NCBI GenBank assembly: GCA_001599595.1
Contig: BCHH01000019.1
Coordinates: 64,411 to 128,410, forward strand
From: Beverwykella pulmonaria
Taxonomy: Eukaryota > Ascomycota > Dothideomycetes > Pleosporales > Melanommataceae
Direction: 5' to 3'
DNA length: 64,000 bases
A model generated the notes under the pieces. It had not been told where the DNA came from. It was given only the letters and a program-made list of their open reading frames with translations, and searched no databases. Below are positions 8,273 to 19,937 of this stretch, piece after piece (position 1 is the first letter of the stretch; the number at the start of each line of letters is the position of its first letter). The position numbers and the translations under genes are program-made.

Positions 8273-10903
8273 CTAGTCCTCAATATCATCATCACTCAAT
8301 ACCAACGGCGCTGCACTCTTCTCCCCAATAAATGACAGCGCTGAATCAGGTTCGCTCGCCTTTCCCTCAATCCTATTCTTCCTTCTCTTTTTTGGTGTCT
8401 CAGGGCCTGGACGGTCGGTAGACCATTGCTCGTGCTCCCCTACCACCTGGTCGTCTTCGTCTTGGTCGTCCTCTACTGACGCGTTGATAGTACCGCCACC
8501 GGTGAAGGATATGATCTTCTGGAGGTCGCGGATTGTGGCTGCGGTTAATGGAGATGGCATAGAGTGTTTGCGGAGGATGGTCGGGAGGTAGGGGAGCCGT
8601 TCGAGGAGCATTTCGTAGCGCGCTGAACCACCGCTTCCAATGAGAATTGGGGGTGGCGGCTCTTCTGAGGCTTGTTTCGGAGCTGACGCTGATAGAGGCA
8701 TGGGCCGTGCGGACTGCGAGAAGGGCGTTGATCTCCTCCATGAGTCAACGCCGCTAGTATCTGTAACTGAAGGCCTCGATATGCCAGTGATGGCAGTGAA
8801 TAGGTCCCCTTTCTGCGCACGAGATATCCATAAATCCAACAGCCCTCCGATCTCTTCCTGTGTCCGCCATAATCGCAGGGATGTTGGATAGTACATGGAG
8901 AATGCACTCCTTTGCGCCGCGCCTGGTTTACCCTTGATGACATTGAGTCCAGGAGGTGGGGTAGCTCTCTTGACTGGCGAAGGGAGGCTATACAACAGCC
9001 CACGCACACTGACTTGGAAGCTCATTTCCTCCTGACGCAGGTTATCCGCACTCGTTCCTTGGAAGTTCCGCTTCCCAAATCCAGTGGTACCAAATCGGTC
9101 CGGAGAGAGGAGATCGGCATCAGACAATGCATCGATGCAGCCTTCTATTGAGTCCATTGTCTCCTCACTATCCGCCCCTCCACAGGAGAGAGCATAGTTT
9201 TCGTGTAGTGCAGCGATGAAAGTCTGCGTATCGGTACCCAGCTCGTCAATGAGCGTGTCGATGTTTACCTCCGATGCCTTTGGCCTTCGACGTTCAGGGA
9301 ACCAATGTGGTGGTTGAGGGACGGATTGATTCGACTCGGGGTGACGTTTGTTGTGTACCACTTTTCCTACAGCATGAAAGATACCGAGCGTGCTTTCTCT
9401 ATGCGTTATCATTTCCAGTGACTCTCGTTCCATTTTCGTCATAGGTGCATCCTTTGGCCCCCTTTTCTTGGTAAACGTAACCTTGGCTCCCCAACCATCA
9501 TCGTCGTCTCCTCGGACACAGAGAAACTCCAAGGAAGAAGCGGCACTGCGGATATCGCCAAGTTCGGCAAGTTGCTGTATGACTTGAGGCCCAGCAGTCT
9601 TCTTTCGGCCACTCTTGCGTGCTTCTTTCATGACCATGAGCTCTAATGCCTTTGTCATGTAGGTCGGAGCAATTGGGTTGAATTCGATGACAGTGACACC
9701 AGGATGAGTAAGAATCTCTGGGCCTAAAAGACGATGAGCAGTAAAGCTATCGGCCGCGGCAGTGTTGGTAGAAAGGAGTGTCTCGGAGATGATCATGACT
9801 ATTGGCGTGATCGGTTTCTCTGAGTCAGGAGATCTAGAGAAGAACGCAGTAGCTGAAGGTGTGCTTGCGGCAAGAAAATTGAGTACAGAGGACCGGAATG
9901 ACTGTACAGTCGACGAGGCACGCGCAAAAGTATTGGGAAATTCCTCTACTAGGATCAGTTGCTTTTGCCTACTGCTCGGCGTACTCGACGCGGGTTGGGT
10001 CAGATGAGGTTGAGCCGGCTCATCAAACGTCAAGCTGCCGAAGGTGCCACTCCTACCAACAAAATCCTCAAATTGTGCAGTTACAGAGACAAAGGCGTCA
10101 AGGGAAGATGTTGAGTTGGTAGGATTCTTCCACTCATGCACTTCAAATCCCAACTCCTTCGAGAGAAGTGACATGGTGGTTGTCTTCCCGCTTCCAGCAG
10201 GGCCTTTGAGAAGCAGCAATCGCTTTCGAGATTTTCCGTTGAGGACATCTGACAGCCATGTACGGACGTCTGCGACCTTCTTCTTATGTACTGCCAGCTC
10301 GTCCACTGATATTGGACCGTATTTCTCATTCCACGGTCTAGTATCAACACTCTCGGTGTGCCTCTCGTTGTGTGCAGCCTGGGATGGCGGAGGAGTTTCA
10401 CGTGTCCCGTTCAAGGCCCGACGGAACCTCTGACTGCCGTTCGGGAAGATTTCATTTTCAGCGGCAAGACTCTCTTTGCCTCTCTTCCGCACAGGCAGCG
10501 CGGCCACGGGTCGTTTGGCGAGCTCATCATCAGAGTCTATAATATCGTCTATCCCCTCGAACGGTGTACTGGCGCCAGGCTTTTCAGGACTCGGGGTTGG
10601 CTGGGCTATCTGAGGTCGAGGAACATTGCTAAAGAAGGAGGTAATTGGTTTGTGAACGGGCTTTGACTTTGCTGGTGATTTAGCTGGAGACTTGCGCTTA
10701 GGCAGCGATGAGGGTATCGGTGATTGTGCATGACGCGTCTGCGCTCTCGGAAGTTTCGAATCTTCACGAGTAACTCTGTTCTGAGGAACGCTCAGTAGTG
10801 TGCCCTTCTTGGGGCGCTTCGGCGGCGGCGAGTACTGGTCGTCCTCATCCGTGTCAGAAGATAGCACGACGGGCTTCTTTCGAACTGCCCGCAGCTTGCC
10901 CAT
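8273..10903 (-). CDS. RAD17: Checkpoint clamp loader RAD17 (Rad24-type)
   Basis: A single-exon minus-strand gene of 876 residues, normal for the family. The N-terminal 180 residues are disordered and basic, with an SDTDEDD acid patch and a motif HKPITSFF (84-91) resembling a PCNA-binding box with His in place of Gln. The AAA+ module begins at DTRPWNEKYGPISVDELAVH (about 187), with Walker A GPAGSGKT (234-241) and a Walker B-like LILVEEFP (316-323). The helical C-terminal domain follows, and the tail ends in an acidic LVLSDDDIED. RAD17 replaces RFC1 in an alternative clamp loader that puts the 9-1-1 clamp on damaged DNA and so activates the ATR checkpoint. It lies back to back with the large coiled-coil gene and tail to tail with TFIIF beta. 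Start MGKLRAVRKK is the only sensible methionine. Confidence 0.93.
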   Translation of the reverse strand: MGKLRAVRKKPVVLSSDTDEDDQYSPPPKRPKKGTLLSVPQNRVTREDSKLPRAQTRHAQSPIPSSLPKRKSPAKSPAKSKPVHKPITSFFSNVPRPQIAQPTPSPEKPGASTPFEGIDDIIDSDDELAKRPVAALPVRKRGKESLAAENEIFPNGSQRFRRALNGTRETPPPSQAAHNERHTESVDTRPWNEKYGPISVDELAVHKKKVADVRTWLSDVLNGKSRKRLLLLKGPAGSGKTTTMSLLSKELGFEVHEWKNPTNSTSSLDAFVSVTAQFEDFVGRSGTFGSLTFDEPAQPHLTQPASSTPSSRQKQLILVEEFPNTFARASSTVQSFRSSVLNFLAASTPSATAFFSRSPDSEKPITPIVMIISETLLSTNTAAADSFTAHRLLGPEILTHPGVTVIEFNPIAPTYMTKALELMVMKEARKSGRKKTAGPQVIQQLAELGDIRSAASSLEFLCVRGDDDDGWGAKVTFTKKRGPKDAPMTKMERESLEMITHRESTLGIFHAVGKVVHNKRHPESNQSVPQPPHWFPERRRPKASEVNIDTLIDELGTDTQTFIAALHENYALSCGGADSEETMDSIEGCIDALSDADLLSPDRFGTTGFGKRNFQGTSADNLRQEEMSFQVSVRGLLYSLPSPVKRATPPPGLNVIKGKPGAAQRSAFSMYYPTSLRLWRTQEEIGGLLDLWISRAQKGDLFTAITGISRPSVTDTSGVDSWRRSTPFSQSARPMPLSASAPKQASEEPPPPILIGSGGSARYEMLLERLPYLPTILRKHSMPSPLTAATIRDLQKIISFTGGGTINASVEDDQDEDDQVVGEHEQWSTDRPGPETPKKRRKNRIEGKASEPDSALSFIGEKSAAPLVLSDDDIED

Positions 10904-11871
10904 TCCGCCTCAACGTGGAAGTGAGCTGAGGCAAAAGGGTCATTCTTGAACCTCCGGCCAGTGGTGTCGGCAAGCGTGGAGTCGTACTGTTGGTGCAGGT
11001 AGAAGTGAGGTTGCGCGTCGGAGGCAGTTAATCCGGTCTGCATGACCTTGGCGCAGAGGTAACGATGGTGGCGCACGTGACGCACTACGGCCCGCACGCC
11101 AGTGCCAACACATCACGACCGCCCTTTCACCGCATGCTCTTCCATCCGGCCAAAGCCACGCTACTGCTGACCCGCTCATCTCGGTTCTGTGCGTAGCTCA
11201 AGGCTGCCGCAGCCTCGAGCATGCGGCTATGGACTGGGGAGGCACCCTTATGGCTGAAGTCGCACCAACCGAACGACTCCACGCATGCGCACCAAAATAT
11301 CCCGTGCATGGGCGCCCGACATTGAGGTTTACACGCTCGATATGACGCCCAACGGTTTGCCTCTCTTCTCTTTCTGTCAGTCACAATACAGCGTCAGTCG
11401 TGTGTTCAGTCTCTCCATCTCGTCACTGCGGTCTCCTGCTCCATAGCCGTGCAATATCGTGGCTTGGTCTCAAGAGAATGAAGCGAATTTTGCATCTGCT
11501 GTATTACACGTGCGCACCAGCTGCATCTGGAAGCCGTAGGCGTTTCCAATTGGGGCGCATATATTAGTCTGCTATTCTTGAGCTGCCAACTCAGTTCCCT
11601 AGCGGCGTCCCATTGGACGAGGTTGCGTTCGCTTCTCGTGTTGTCTTCATGCACGGCTCTCGATTATTTTTTACAGCAAATTGTATATAGTCTGGAACGC
11701 GCTTGTTTGTGGAGCTGGACAAGTTTCCCCGTTGACGTGCCACGCAAGCAAACCAGCCGCTTGCCTCACCTTTGCAAATCATCCCAGCACTACGTGCGAG
11801 GCAAACTTCATAAGCTAAAGAGCCCTTGGTGCCTCTCACCGCTATAAACAGGGAGCACCGCTGAATCCACC
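10904..11871. promoter_or_regulatory. Divergent spacer, RAD17 / coiled-coil gene
   Basis: A 968-bp head-to-head spacer holding both promoters. A TATAAA at 11843-11848 is only 24 bp before the ATG at 11872, too close to place transcription upstream of it in the usual way. Overlapping frames of 60-100 codons on both strands look like chance. No RNA gene is seen. Confidence 0.45.
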
Positions 11872-14800
11872 ATGGCTAAGAAAAAGGCGAAGAAGAACCA
11901 GAAACAGGTTGAATGGGCATCCCCACCACCCAGTCCAAAGGCAACATCCGAAGACCCTGTACCTGCATTGCCTGAGATCTTACCGTCAGTATCAGAGCCA
12001 GCAGCAACCGAATCCACACCAGACGACAGCGTACAGCCAGTAGCTGCGCCCACCGAACCGAAGGTTGAAGATCCTTTGGTAGAAGCTCCAGGAGTCGAGC
12101 CAGCGAGTGAGGACTCCATTGGCGAGGACTCCATTGCTGAGGACGCAAAGTTTGTGGAGCAAGAGAAGGAAGCTCGAGAGTCAGTGGAGGAGAAAGTCGA
12201 AGCGGTTCCGATTCCCGAGCCCACAACGGAAAACGAGCCTGAACCCATCAAGGAAGTCGCTGAGCCGCAAGCAGAGCCAAGTGAAGAAGTTAGCGAAGCT
12301 CCTCAAGAAGAACCCGCCCCCGAGCCAGTCGTCGAAGAAGCTTTATCAACCCCAGAACCCGTCGTCGAAGAGGCACCCCAACCTGAGCCTGTTGTTGAAG
12401 AAGCACCAAAAGAACCTGAGCCTGTCGTTGAAGAAGCGCCAAAAGAACCCGAGCCAATTGTTGAAGAACTGCAAAAAGAACCTGATCCGGTCGTTGTAGA
12501 GGTGCCCGAGAATCCTGAGCCGATCGTCGAGCCTTCTGTTGAGGAAAAGGTGGAAGAGTCTGTCGTGCTTCCAGAGATACAACCCACGGGAGCGGCGGAG
12601 GAACCCATTGCGGAGCCAGAGCCCAGGTCGGACTCCCCAGCAACCATTCGTGCACCTTCTCCTGCGCACAAAGACGTTCAGTCTCCACCTACAGTGCCCG
12701 AAGAGACTCCAGAACCAAGACCAGAATCTGCTGCCGCTATCTATGCACCTTCACCTAAGCACAACAAACCCCACCCTGCGTTAACAACACCCGAGGAACC
12801 ATCAGCGCCAAGCCCACCTCCAGTCGAACGACAAGTAGCACCAGAACCCAGAGAACGGCCATCTTCGTCCGCGTCTCAAAGTTCTCGAGCCTCTCGACCT
12901 AGGTCTCCGCCCAAGCCGCCAGCAACAGCTCAAGTAATCGACGATAGACCACCGGCTCCAACTCCTCCAGTGGGCCGAGGTCGACCGCGACACTCGCTAG
13001 CATTTGATTCTGACGACGAAGACGACGATCTAGCGTTGATACAGCCCAGGCTCAGAGGAGATCCTTCGCGAGTAGCGACCTACCCACCACAGTCGTCGCA
13101 CCCTCGCAGCCTTTTTGCATCTCGAGTACCCGCTGAGCATTATTCTCCCCCTCCACCACCTCCACCGCCAGGATATCATCCCAGGTACTACCCTCCGGCG
13201 GCTCCACCGTACCATCACAACCACGGTTACAGCATGAGTCAAAATGGTGGATACCAAAATCAATCTCCTTATGGGCCTCCATCGCATGGCTCATCACCAT
13301 ACCAGGAATCATGGGGTCAGTTTCCACCCACATATCCTCCTTATGGAAACTCACAACGCCATGACTCTGTAGGCTCAAGAGAGTTTCCTATGGGTCCACC
13401 CAGTCTTGAGAACGGCTCCTCAGCAGTAGAGGACGACGCCGGCGATGTCTTCTCCCGCATATCACAAGCCATTCCCGATCTGCACGTTCTTCTCGCCAAG
13501 TATAAGGAGACCCATGGCCAGCTTGGTGTTCGAGAGGAGTTGCTTCGCAGAGCAGGTGTCGAACAGCAAGAAAAGCTAAGAAACAAGGACGAAGAGATTT
13601 ATCATCTGAAGGAGAAAATGAGCAGTATGGAGACAAAACACTCGAGCGATGCCAGCCGGCTACGACTTGAAATTGGGAACATGGAAGAGCAGATGAAGGA
13701 ACTCAGGGAGCAAATCGCAGAGACGGAAAAGTTCAAGAAGGAAGCCGAAGAGACCCGGGTAGCGTTGGACGCCGCAAAAGCTTCGTGGGAGACCAAGTGT
13801 AAGGAATTGGAAGATGCGTACGCCAACCTCGAGAAGACTGCCTCCGAGGAGAAAGAAAAGACTCAGAAGGAATTTGATGACTGGAGATCGACTGCCAATA
13901 CAAGACACGACGCCGAGAAGATTGCCCTCGCAATTCAGTTCGATAAGAAGCTCAAGGAAGCCGATGTCATCGCTGATAAGCAAAGACAAGAAGCTGCTGC
14001 TAATTTTGTCAAAGAAAAGGACGAGCTCAGGTCCGAACATCAAAGACAGCAGCGCGAGCGAGAATCCAACTACGACAAGGTTCGAAAGGAACTTGAGACG
14101 AAGTTGAGCACGGCCCAGAAGGATCGTGAAGAAGCACTCATTCACGAGCGAGAAAGTCGAGAGCTCTGGGACGCAGAGCGGGAAACTCTTGGCAAAGCCT
14201 ACGAGGAGGATCGCCAGAGTCTTCAAAGGGGCTGGGACGAACAGCGTGAGTTTATGGAAGGACAGTACAGGAAGAACAAGGAAGAGTCAGACAAGGCATG
14301 GATCGAGCTTCACGCGGAAGCGAACCGAAAGGCTGAGGAGGAGAAGGCAAGGGCAGATAATTTAGCGAAAGAGAAGGAAGAGCTCCAGCGCAGCTTCGAT
14401 GAGCTGAAGGCAGAGAGCCAGAAGGAAAAGGAGGTTATCAAGAGTGTTGCCGGCAACCTTGAGACAGAGAAGGCGAGACTGGAGAAGTTAATGGAATGCT
14501 ATGGGGACATTGCGGAGATCAAGAGCAAGGGTGACACCTACTAGTAAGTTTGAACCTGGATTGTTCGATGTCGTTGCTTTCGGAGGTTCTTAATCCCAAA
14601 TTGCTTGTTGTGAAGGATGAAGGGTTTGTTTAAATTTGCTAGCCTTGTCGTCCCTTAATGCAATTGTCGATTTTTGATTTTTGGCCTCTTGTCTTTGCTC
14701 TGAATATGCGCTGACATAATGTCTTTACAGTTCGGTCTCCTTCTCCCAGCTCCAGAGGCAGATTCTGGATCTTGCAACTACTCATTTCGTGCATCTTCCG

Positions 14801-16901
14801 GTCAGTCCTCCACCGGAAGACCTCGCACAAATCCCCTCTGGGCTACCATCGTTTCTCGGGGACACTATGGCATCTAGGTACGTTTATCATTCTTTGCCCC
14901 TAATCCAAGGTAACATCGCTAACCATTTCGACTTGCAGACAGCTTCGATCTGCATATGTTGCGCATACCGTTGCAAAGATGATCACCTACCGTGTCTTTG
15001 GGCCATTCCTTTTCAGCCTTGGTCGTCGTTACGATAAGGCCGACTCACTATTCTCTTCCATGAGTAACCACATCCGCGACAAGAGCACCCGGAAGGAAGC
15101 AATCTGGCGCCAGCAAACACTTCTTGCAGCATTCACAAGCAGTGGTGCCAAGCAACGCATCAACACAGCAGCTGGAACCGTTGTTGACGAAATTGTTATT
15201 GCAATCAAGCACTTTGCTGATCCCAAGGAGGAGGAGGGCATCAGAATTGCGGTGAAGAGGATCGTTAAGCTCGCTGCTGAGACATGGCGGTTTGCCCGCC
15301 TCGAGCGTGAGATGATCACGGCTACAATGCCAGCACTGCAGGACGAAGAACACAAATTCACAGGTCTGGAATATTGGCCAGCGTACAGACCGGAAGGGAC
15401 TCCGATACCGTCGCTCGTCGGCACTGCTGAGCCATCCGATGAACAGCTCAAGCTCCTCCTACGACTGTTCCCTGTTATTTACCGCGAACCGAAGCACGAA
15501 AATTTCCAGTCTCCCGAAGATGAGAACGCGGACGTGGGTTGTGTGTATCATCATGGTCTGGCATTGTACGATGACGCGGAGCCGGTGGTGACGCGCTGGG
15601 AGGAACTGAAAGGAGCAGGTTTGCCTCCAGCTGCCCATCCGTCTCCGACAGCTGCTGATTTCCCGCCGCCCATGATACCTCCGCCTAGAAATCCGCCGCC
15701 GCCACCGCCTGAGGTATCGGATAAGGCGTCTGTCAGGTCGGCCACTCCGTCGTCTAAAAGTCCCCCCCCACCATCGTCCGAAGTATCAGATAAGGCGTCT
15801 ATTCGATCAGCAACTTCTCTGTTGCGAAACCCCCCTCCTCCAACAACTGAAGTATCCGATAAGGCCTCCATCAAATCAGCGGCGCCCTCAGAAGTTGCAT
15901 GTTCCATCCGTTTCAATCCATCAGAGCTCTCAATTCCTCCGTTTAGACCTCGATCAGAGCAGGCATCTATCGTTTCAGCTACCTCTCCGCGTCCGTCACC
16001 ATCGGTTCTATCAAATCCACCACCAGAGCCTCCAGTTTCTCCCGCTCTAACCATGCTCCAACTCGCGAGTACTCCCTACACACGCCCTATTCCTGTACCA
16101 CTAGATCTCTCGGCTTCAGGAGAGGCTCCTCCTCTGCCCGCACCGACTGAGAGCGTGCACACGTCGCCTCCGTCTCTTGCTCCCGTTCCTTCCGATGACC
16201 CTCCTCTACCGGCACCCACGGAAAGTGTCCACACATCGCCGCCATCTCTTCCCCTCGACACCTCGGCAAACCCTCCCTTACCCGCACCAACGGAGAGTAT
16301 CATCCTCCCTTCACAACCTCAGCCCCCTCCTGACCCTCCAATCCCCACCTCAACTCTCTCTCCTGCCCCAACCGAAAGCGCTATCCTCCCACCACCCCTC
16401 TCCCGCCGAACCTCCACAACCGCGCCCTCCATCAAAGCCGCCGACGCCGATGCCACACCCCCAGTCCCCCGCACCGCCACCCCTCCATCCCCCCTCTTTG
16501 CCGCCATCGACGAAATCGACGCCCTAACTACGCACCGCTCTCGCAACCCCTCCGTCTCTGCATCCCGTCGCTCCACACCGCCTCGCAAATCTAACGAAGA
16601 GCTTCGGAAAGAGACGACACGCCGCACTAGCGGTTACACCATCAGCAATAGATCGAGCATGGAGGGCAGTGTACGGACCGAGAACAGCCGTAGTAGTAGC
16701 GGTAGATATGTGTGCGAGAGTAGGAGCGCAGCGATCAAGGCCCTGTATCCAAATAGTCCTATGGCGGGGACGCCAGTTGTGAGTCGGACGAATTCGCTAA
16801 GGAGCCAGAGAGGCCGGAGTCTGGGGGATGGGGCGGGGACGTGGGATACCAATTCAGTGTCAGTGAATGAGGGGAATGCAGAGCCGAGTACGAATTCTTG
16901 A
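11872..16901 (+). CDS. Large repeat-rich coiled-coil protein, function unknown
   Basis: I join 11872..14543, 14731..14877 and 14939..16901 into one gene of about 1593 residues. The introns (187 and 61 nt) have GTAAGT and GTACGT donors and TTACAG and TTGCAG acceptors, and keep frame. The order is: Lys-rich start MAKKKAKKNQKQ; an acidic Glu/Pro/Val region with imperfect PEPVVEEAP repeats (about residues 145-225); a Pro/Ser/Tyr-rich region; a long coiled coil (about 545-885); a conserved-looking helical block around the exon 2/3 joins (SYVSFSQLQ-like start, AYVAHTVAKMITYRVFG, then TWRFARLEREMI); and a Pro/Ser-rich tail with three EVSDKAS repeats and three LPAPTES repeats. The layout suggests a scaffold or cytoskeletal protein, but no named domain is recognised. 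Two separate genes are a less likely alternative, since the 3' part lacks a good start and the splice joins are clean. Confidence 0.75.
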
Positions 16902-16932
16902 GCTTCAGCTAATTTTCTGGGGAGTTTGGGTG

Positions 16933-16966
16933 TTCTTTTTTTCTTTTCTTTTTTCTTTTTCTTTAG
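16933..16966. repeat. T/C low-complexity tract
   Basis: A run of T and C, mostly TTTTTC units, just 3' of the coiled-coil gene; likely part of its 3' untranslated region. Confidence 0.8.
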
Positions 16967-17261
16967 CTTTGCTGTCTATTCGTTGTCGTTTCTACCCCAT
17001 TTGATTTCTTGCAGTCAGTATTAGGCATTTCCAGTATTTGGTTGTTCCTTCGGCTTGGAGTAGGATTGGCCTGGAGCAAGGGCTCACTGGGATACACATC
17101 TTTATGGTAATAGGTAATGTCGGCGTCTGCATATCTGTACACCTCATTCGTTCTGAGTACATGTCAGCATACTGTAGCGTTCTGCGTCTAATGACTTTTC
17201 TTTGGTTAACATAGCGAGGCGCATCTGGGAGGCATATATCATTGCAGGCGTTCAATGTCTT

Positions 17262-17310
17262 TTCATTTACATTGAAGTTTTTCTTCATTTACATTGAAGT
17301 TTTTTTTTTA
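17262..17310. repeat. 22-bp tandem duplication followed by poly-T
   Basis: The 21-base string starting TTCATTTACATTGAAG occurs at 17262 and again exactly 22 bases later at 17284, followed by nine or more T. This looks like a replication-slippage duplication. It has no visible function. Confidence 0.9.
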
Positions 17311-18602
17311 TGACGACACTGTACAGTATACGCTCAGTACTTTAGCGCCTTCAGGAAGAATTCATAATAGGCCACAGTTTGCTGCTCCAATAGTTGAAGC
17401 ATTGAAATATTTTTCACATGATGTGCTAACCTCAAACGCAGCCAGCTCAAGCTGAATGTATTACGACAAAGCATCAATATCAGACTGCCCAAGTAGTAGT
17501 ACCACACTGACAACTATTAATATCACCAATAATGCACTAGTATCAAATTACACGTCTTATTTTGGTCTTTAAGCTGTATTACTACATGGATATCTAGAAA
17601 GACAATCTGCATTCCTTTCTTTAGAACACTCTTCCGGTACCTTTTTATATTACTCCTTATACAGCCCCCTAAAAAAAGACAAGACTATACTAAGAAATCT
17701 CTGTGCTTTTCTGAAGCCTACGCTCAAACGGCTAAATGACCCATTCGAACTTGCACACCCCAAGTGAGGATGGTTTGCCCTTCTTCGTACGTCATCAGAG
17801 AGGCATGACAGAGTATTGCCAGTTGAGAGAGCGATGCTTTACGTACCTGCAAGCCCGAGTCCATCTTCAAATGCCTGAAGGATGTGATGGTCATGGCGAT
17901 GGTCACCTATTGCACGATATGCGAACCTTTGAGAGGAGAGACGCACAATGAGACATGATCAGTGAGAGAAAAAGGAGGACAGCTATAAGTCTCGAGCGAT
18001 TGACGGTGCTGGAGAACGGGGATACTTCATGCTCGAAGATGAGGAAGGAACGAACCGTACCTACTTGATTGGTGATTATGCCTCACGTTATTGAACTGAT
18101 GTCTAGAGAGTGGCCCGTCGGATCCCGGCTTGTGTATCTATGAATTCTTGCTTTTATAAGTGCTACATAAGTACATGCTATTTAGCTGTTTCACGGAAAT
18201 CAAGAGCTTAGATGGTTCGCAACCCAGGTACTCCTTTGCAACAAGATATTCATACACGTCGAAAGCGAACAGCAAATGGAAGAGTAGTTCTCTAAGTTAA
18301 GTGGAAAGGGGTATCATGAGAGGAGAATATGCATCTATATAATGTCTTACCGACTGGACAACAAGACATTGTGAACACTACTGACGAAGGAAATGTAGAG
18401 TACTTTCGAAAAGATCACTGACAGGAGGTTGGAATGTACAGCAGGTTCTCGCCTACGAGGGACATCCCCAATAACCTGAATGTAAAATGACTCAGATGTA
18501 GCGAAGAAACGGGGTAGCGCATCTTGAACTACACCATTCCCTCTTGAGATTTTGTCTGCCATGGGCCCGTAGAAGCAGCATCAAGTGTTCTGTCATGATC
18601 CT

Positions 18603-19417
18603 TCATTTATCGGCATTTGCCTTCTCAGTCGGTCGGTCACTCTCGGATGAAGGCGACGATGCAGGTAGAAATTGGGGGGTGGACTGTGGCTTGCTTTCGG
18701 ACGGTATCTTCTCAGGTGGTTTCTGCGTTTCCTTCTGCGCTTCCGGCTTCCCCCTCCAGAAACCCAACAGCTTCCCTGACATCAGCTCCGGCTCTGGATG
18801 GCGTGATTTAATCTCCTCCAATTCTGCCTTTACCGACCTCAGCTCGTTTTGTAACTCTTCTAGATCTTCCCTGATATCGTCTCGAGCATGCCGTGCTTTT
18901 CTCCGTTGCCGCCACTGCTCAACCACAATAACAAGGATACCGACGCTGAATATGAAAGTCTCGGCCACAAAATTCGCACCTGTCTCAATTGCCTTCGCTT
19001 CCGATAGAGGCCGTATGCGGGGTTTGCGTGCTGCCTCCGCCTTCTTCTTAATGGCTTCCTTCTCCTTCTCTGATAGAGCTTCCTCGGCCTTCATCTCTTC
19101 TTCTGTCTTCACAGTCGGTGCCTGTTCTTTTCTCCGGGCCGCTTCGGCCGCGGCAACCTCCTTTGCTATCTGTCGATCTATCACTGCGGGGTCCTGAAGA
19201 AGGCCTAGTCGCATTCGCATGTCGATTCGGTGGAGCCTCTGCGCAAAGCCGACACAGACTTTCCGAAACTTTTCATGTTCGTGGGCATTGCGTTTGATCG
19301 CGTTCTGGTAAGGATTTGATCAGCGTTCATTCTGGTAGTTCGACAGGCTAAACCCACTGCCACTGGCTTGGCCAGTGTCCTCACGAAGAGTGAGGTTATT
19401 TTCAGTGTAAGAGACAT
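18603..19417 (-). CDS. OPA3: OPA3-like mitochondrial protein
   Basis: Two exons on the minus strand: 19417..19358 and 19304..18603, about 253 residues. The 53-nt intron (GTGGGT donor, ACCAG acceptor) joins MSLTLKITSLFVRTLAKPVA to NAIKRNAHEHEKFRKVC, restoring the family N-terminus; GFAQRLHRIDMRMRLGLLQD then follows as in OPA3 proteins. A hydrophobic segment NFVAETFIFSVGILVIVVEQW (about residues 130-150) is the family's membrane helix, followed by a coiled coil and a Lys/Pro-rich tail. OPA3 proteins sit at mitochondria and influence membrane and lipid state; the human gene is linked to optic atrophy with 3-methylglutaconic aciduria. A 3'-only reading from an internal ATG at 19220 would lose the signature. 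The gene shares a 520-bp divergent spacer with Polo kinase. Confidence 0.92.
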
Positions 19418-19937
19418 CGTGAATTGCGAATCGAGCGTGGCTTCGGGACAGGAAATTTGTGAAAATGGAGCTGCAATCCAAGGGGTACCGCAACTATCGC
19501 CACTCCATAAAATCTTCTCTACTTCATGGCCGTTTGTGAGGAAAAATTGGAGCTGCGAGTGCTCCCCGTGAGTGCAATGGAAGGTTGTGACGAATACTTG
19601 GTGTTGCCTTCCGAATACCCGTACATGGTCCGAGCTGTAGCCGCTAGCCGAATCAGGAATGATGTTATTGAATGTCAACTCGCCGATGCTGTTGACTTCT
19701 AATTCCCTCACCTTCCTCCAAAAATACTTTTTTGGAGTATTTATTCGTTAGTCTAGGTTTGAAGTGCGTGGAGCAAGGATTGCTTTCATCTCTTCCACCT
19801 GCATCTGGCTAGACTAAAGCGGGAAGGCCTGAGCGTCCGAGGTCTCCTTGCCAACATCCCACCTTGTTTGTTTTCAACTAAACCGAACTTCAACACCAAC
19901 TTCCACGCGGGCATCCACCTCGCAACACAACCACCTA
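19418..19937. promoter_or_regulatory. Shared divergent promoter region, OPA3 / Polo kinase
   Basis: A 520-bp head-to-head spacer with both promoters. A TTTTTTGGAGTATTTATTC stretch near 19727-19745 is the most AT-rich part. No additional gene is supported. Confidence 0.5.

Larger units (their letters stand above)
16902..18602. other. Long convergent spacer (coiled-coil gene / OPA3)
   Basis: A 1.7-kb tail-to-tail spacer, AT-rich for 16.9-17.7 kb. It contains a poly-pyrimidine run and a small tandem duplication (listed separately). Frames of 60-71 codons on both strands near 17.72-17.95 and 18.35-18.56 kb have splice-like GTACGT and GTAAGA sequences but no recognisable protein. I call no gene here. 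Confidence 0.5.

Noticed and set aside
11843..11848. TATAAA as a promoter element for the coiled-coil gene
   Set aside because: Only 24 bp before the ATG, so transcription would begin at or after the start codon.
17724..18562. Possible small multi-exon gene on the minus strand (frames of 60-71 codons with splice-like sites)
   Set aside because: No joined frame starts with ATG and stays open, and no family features appear.
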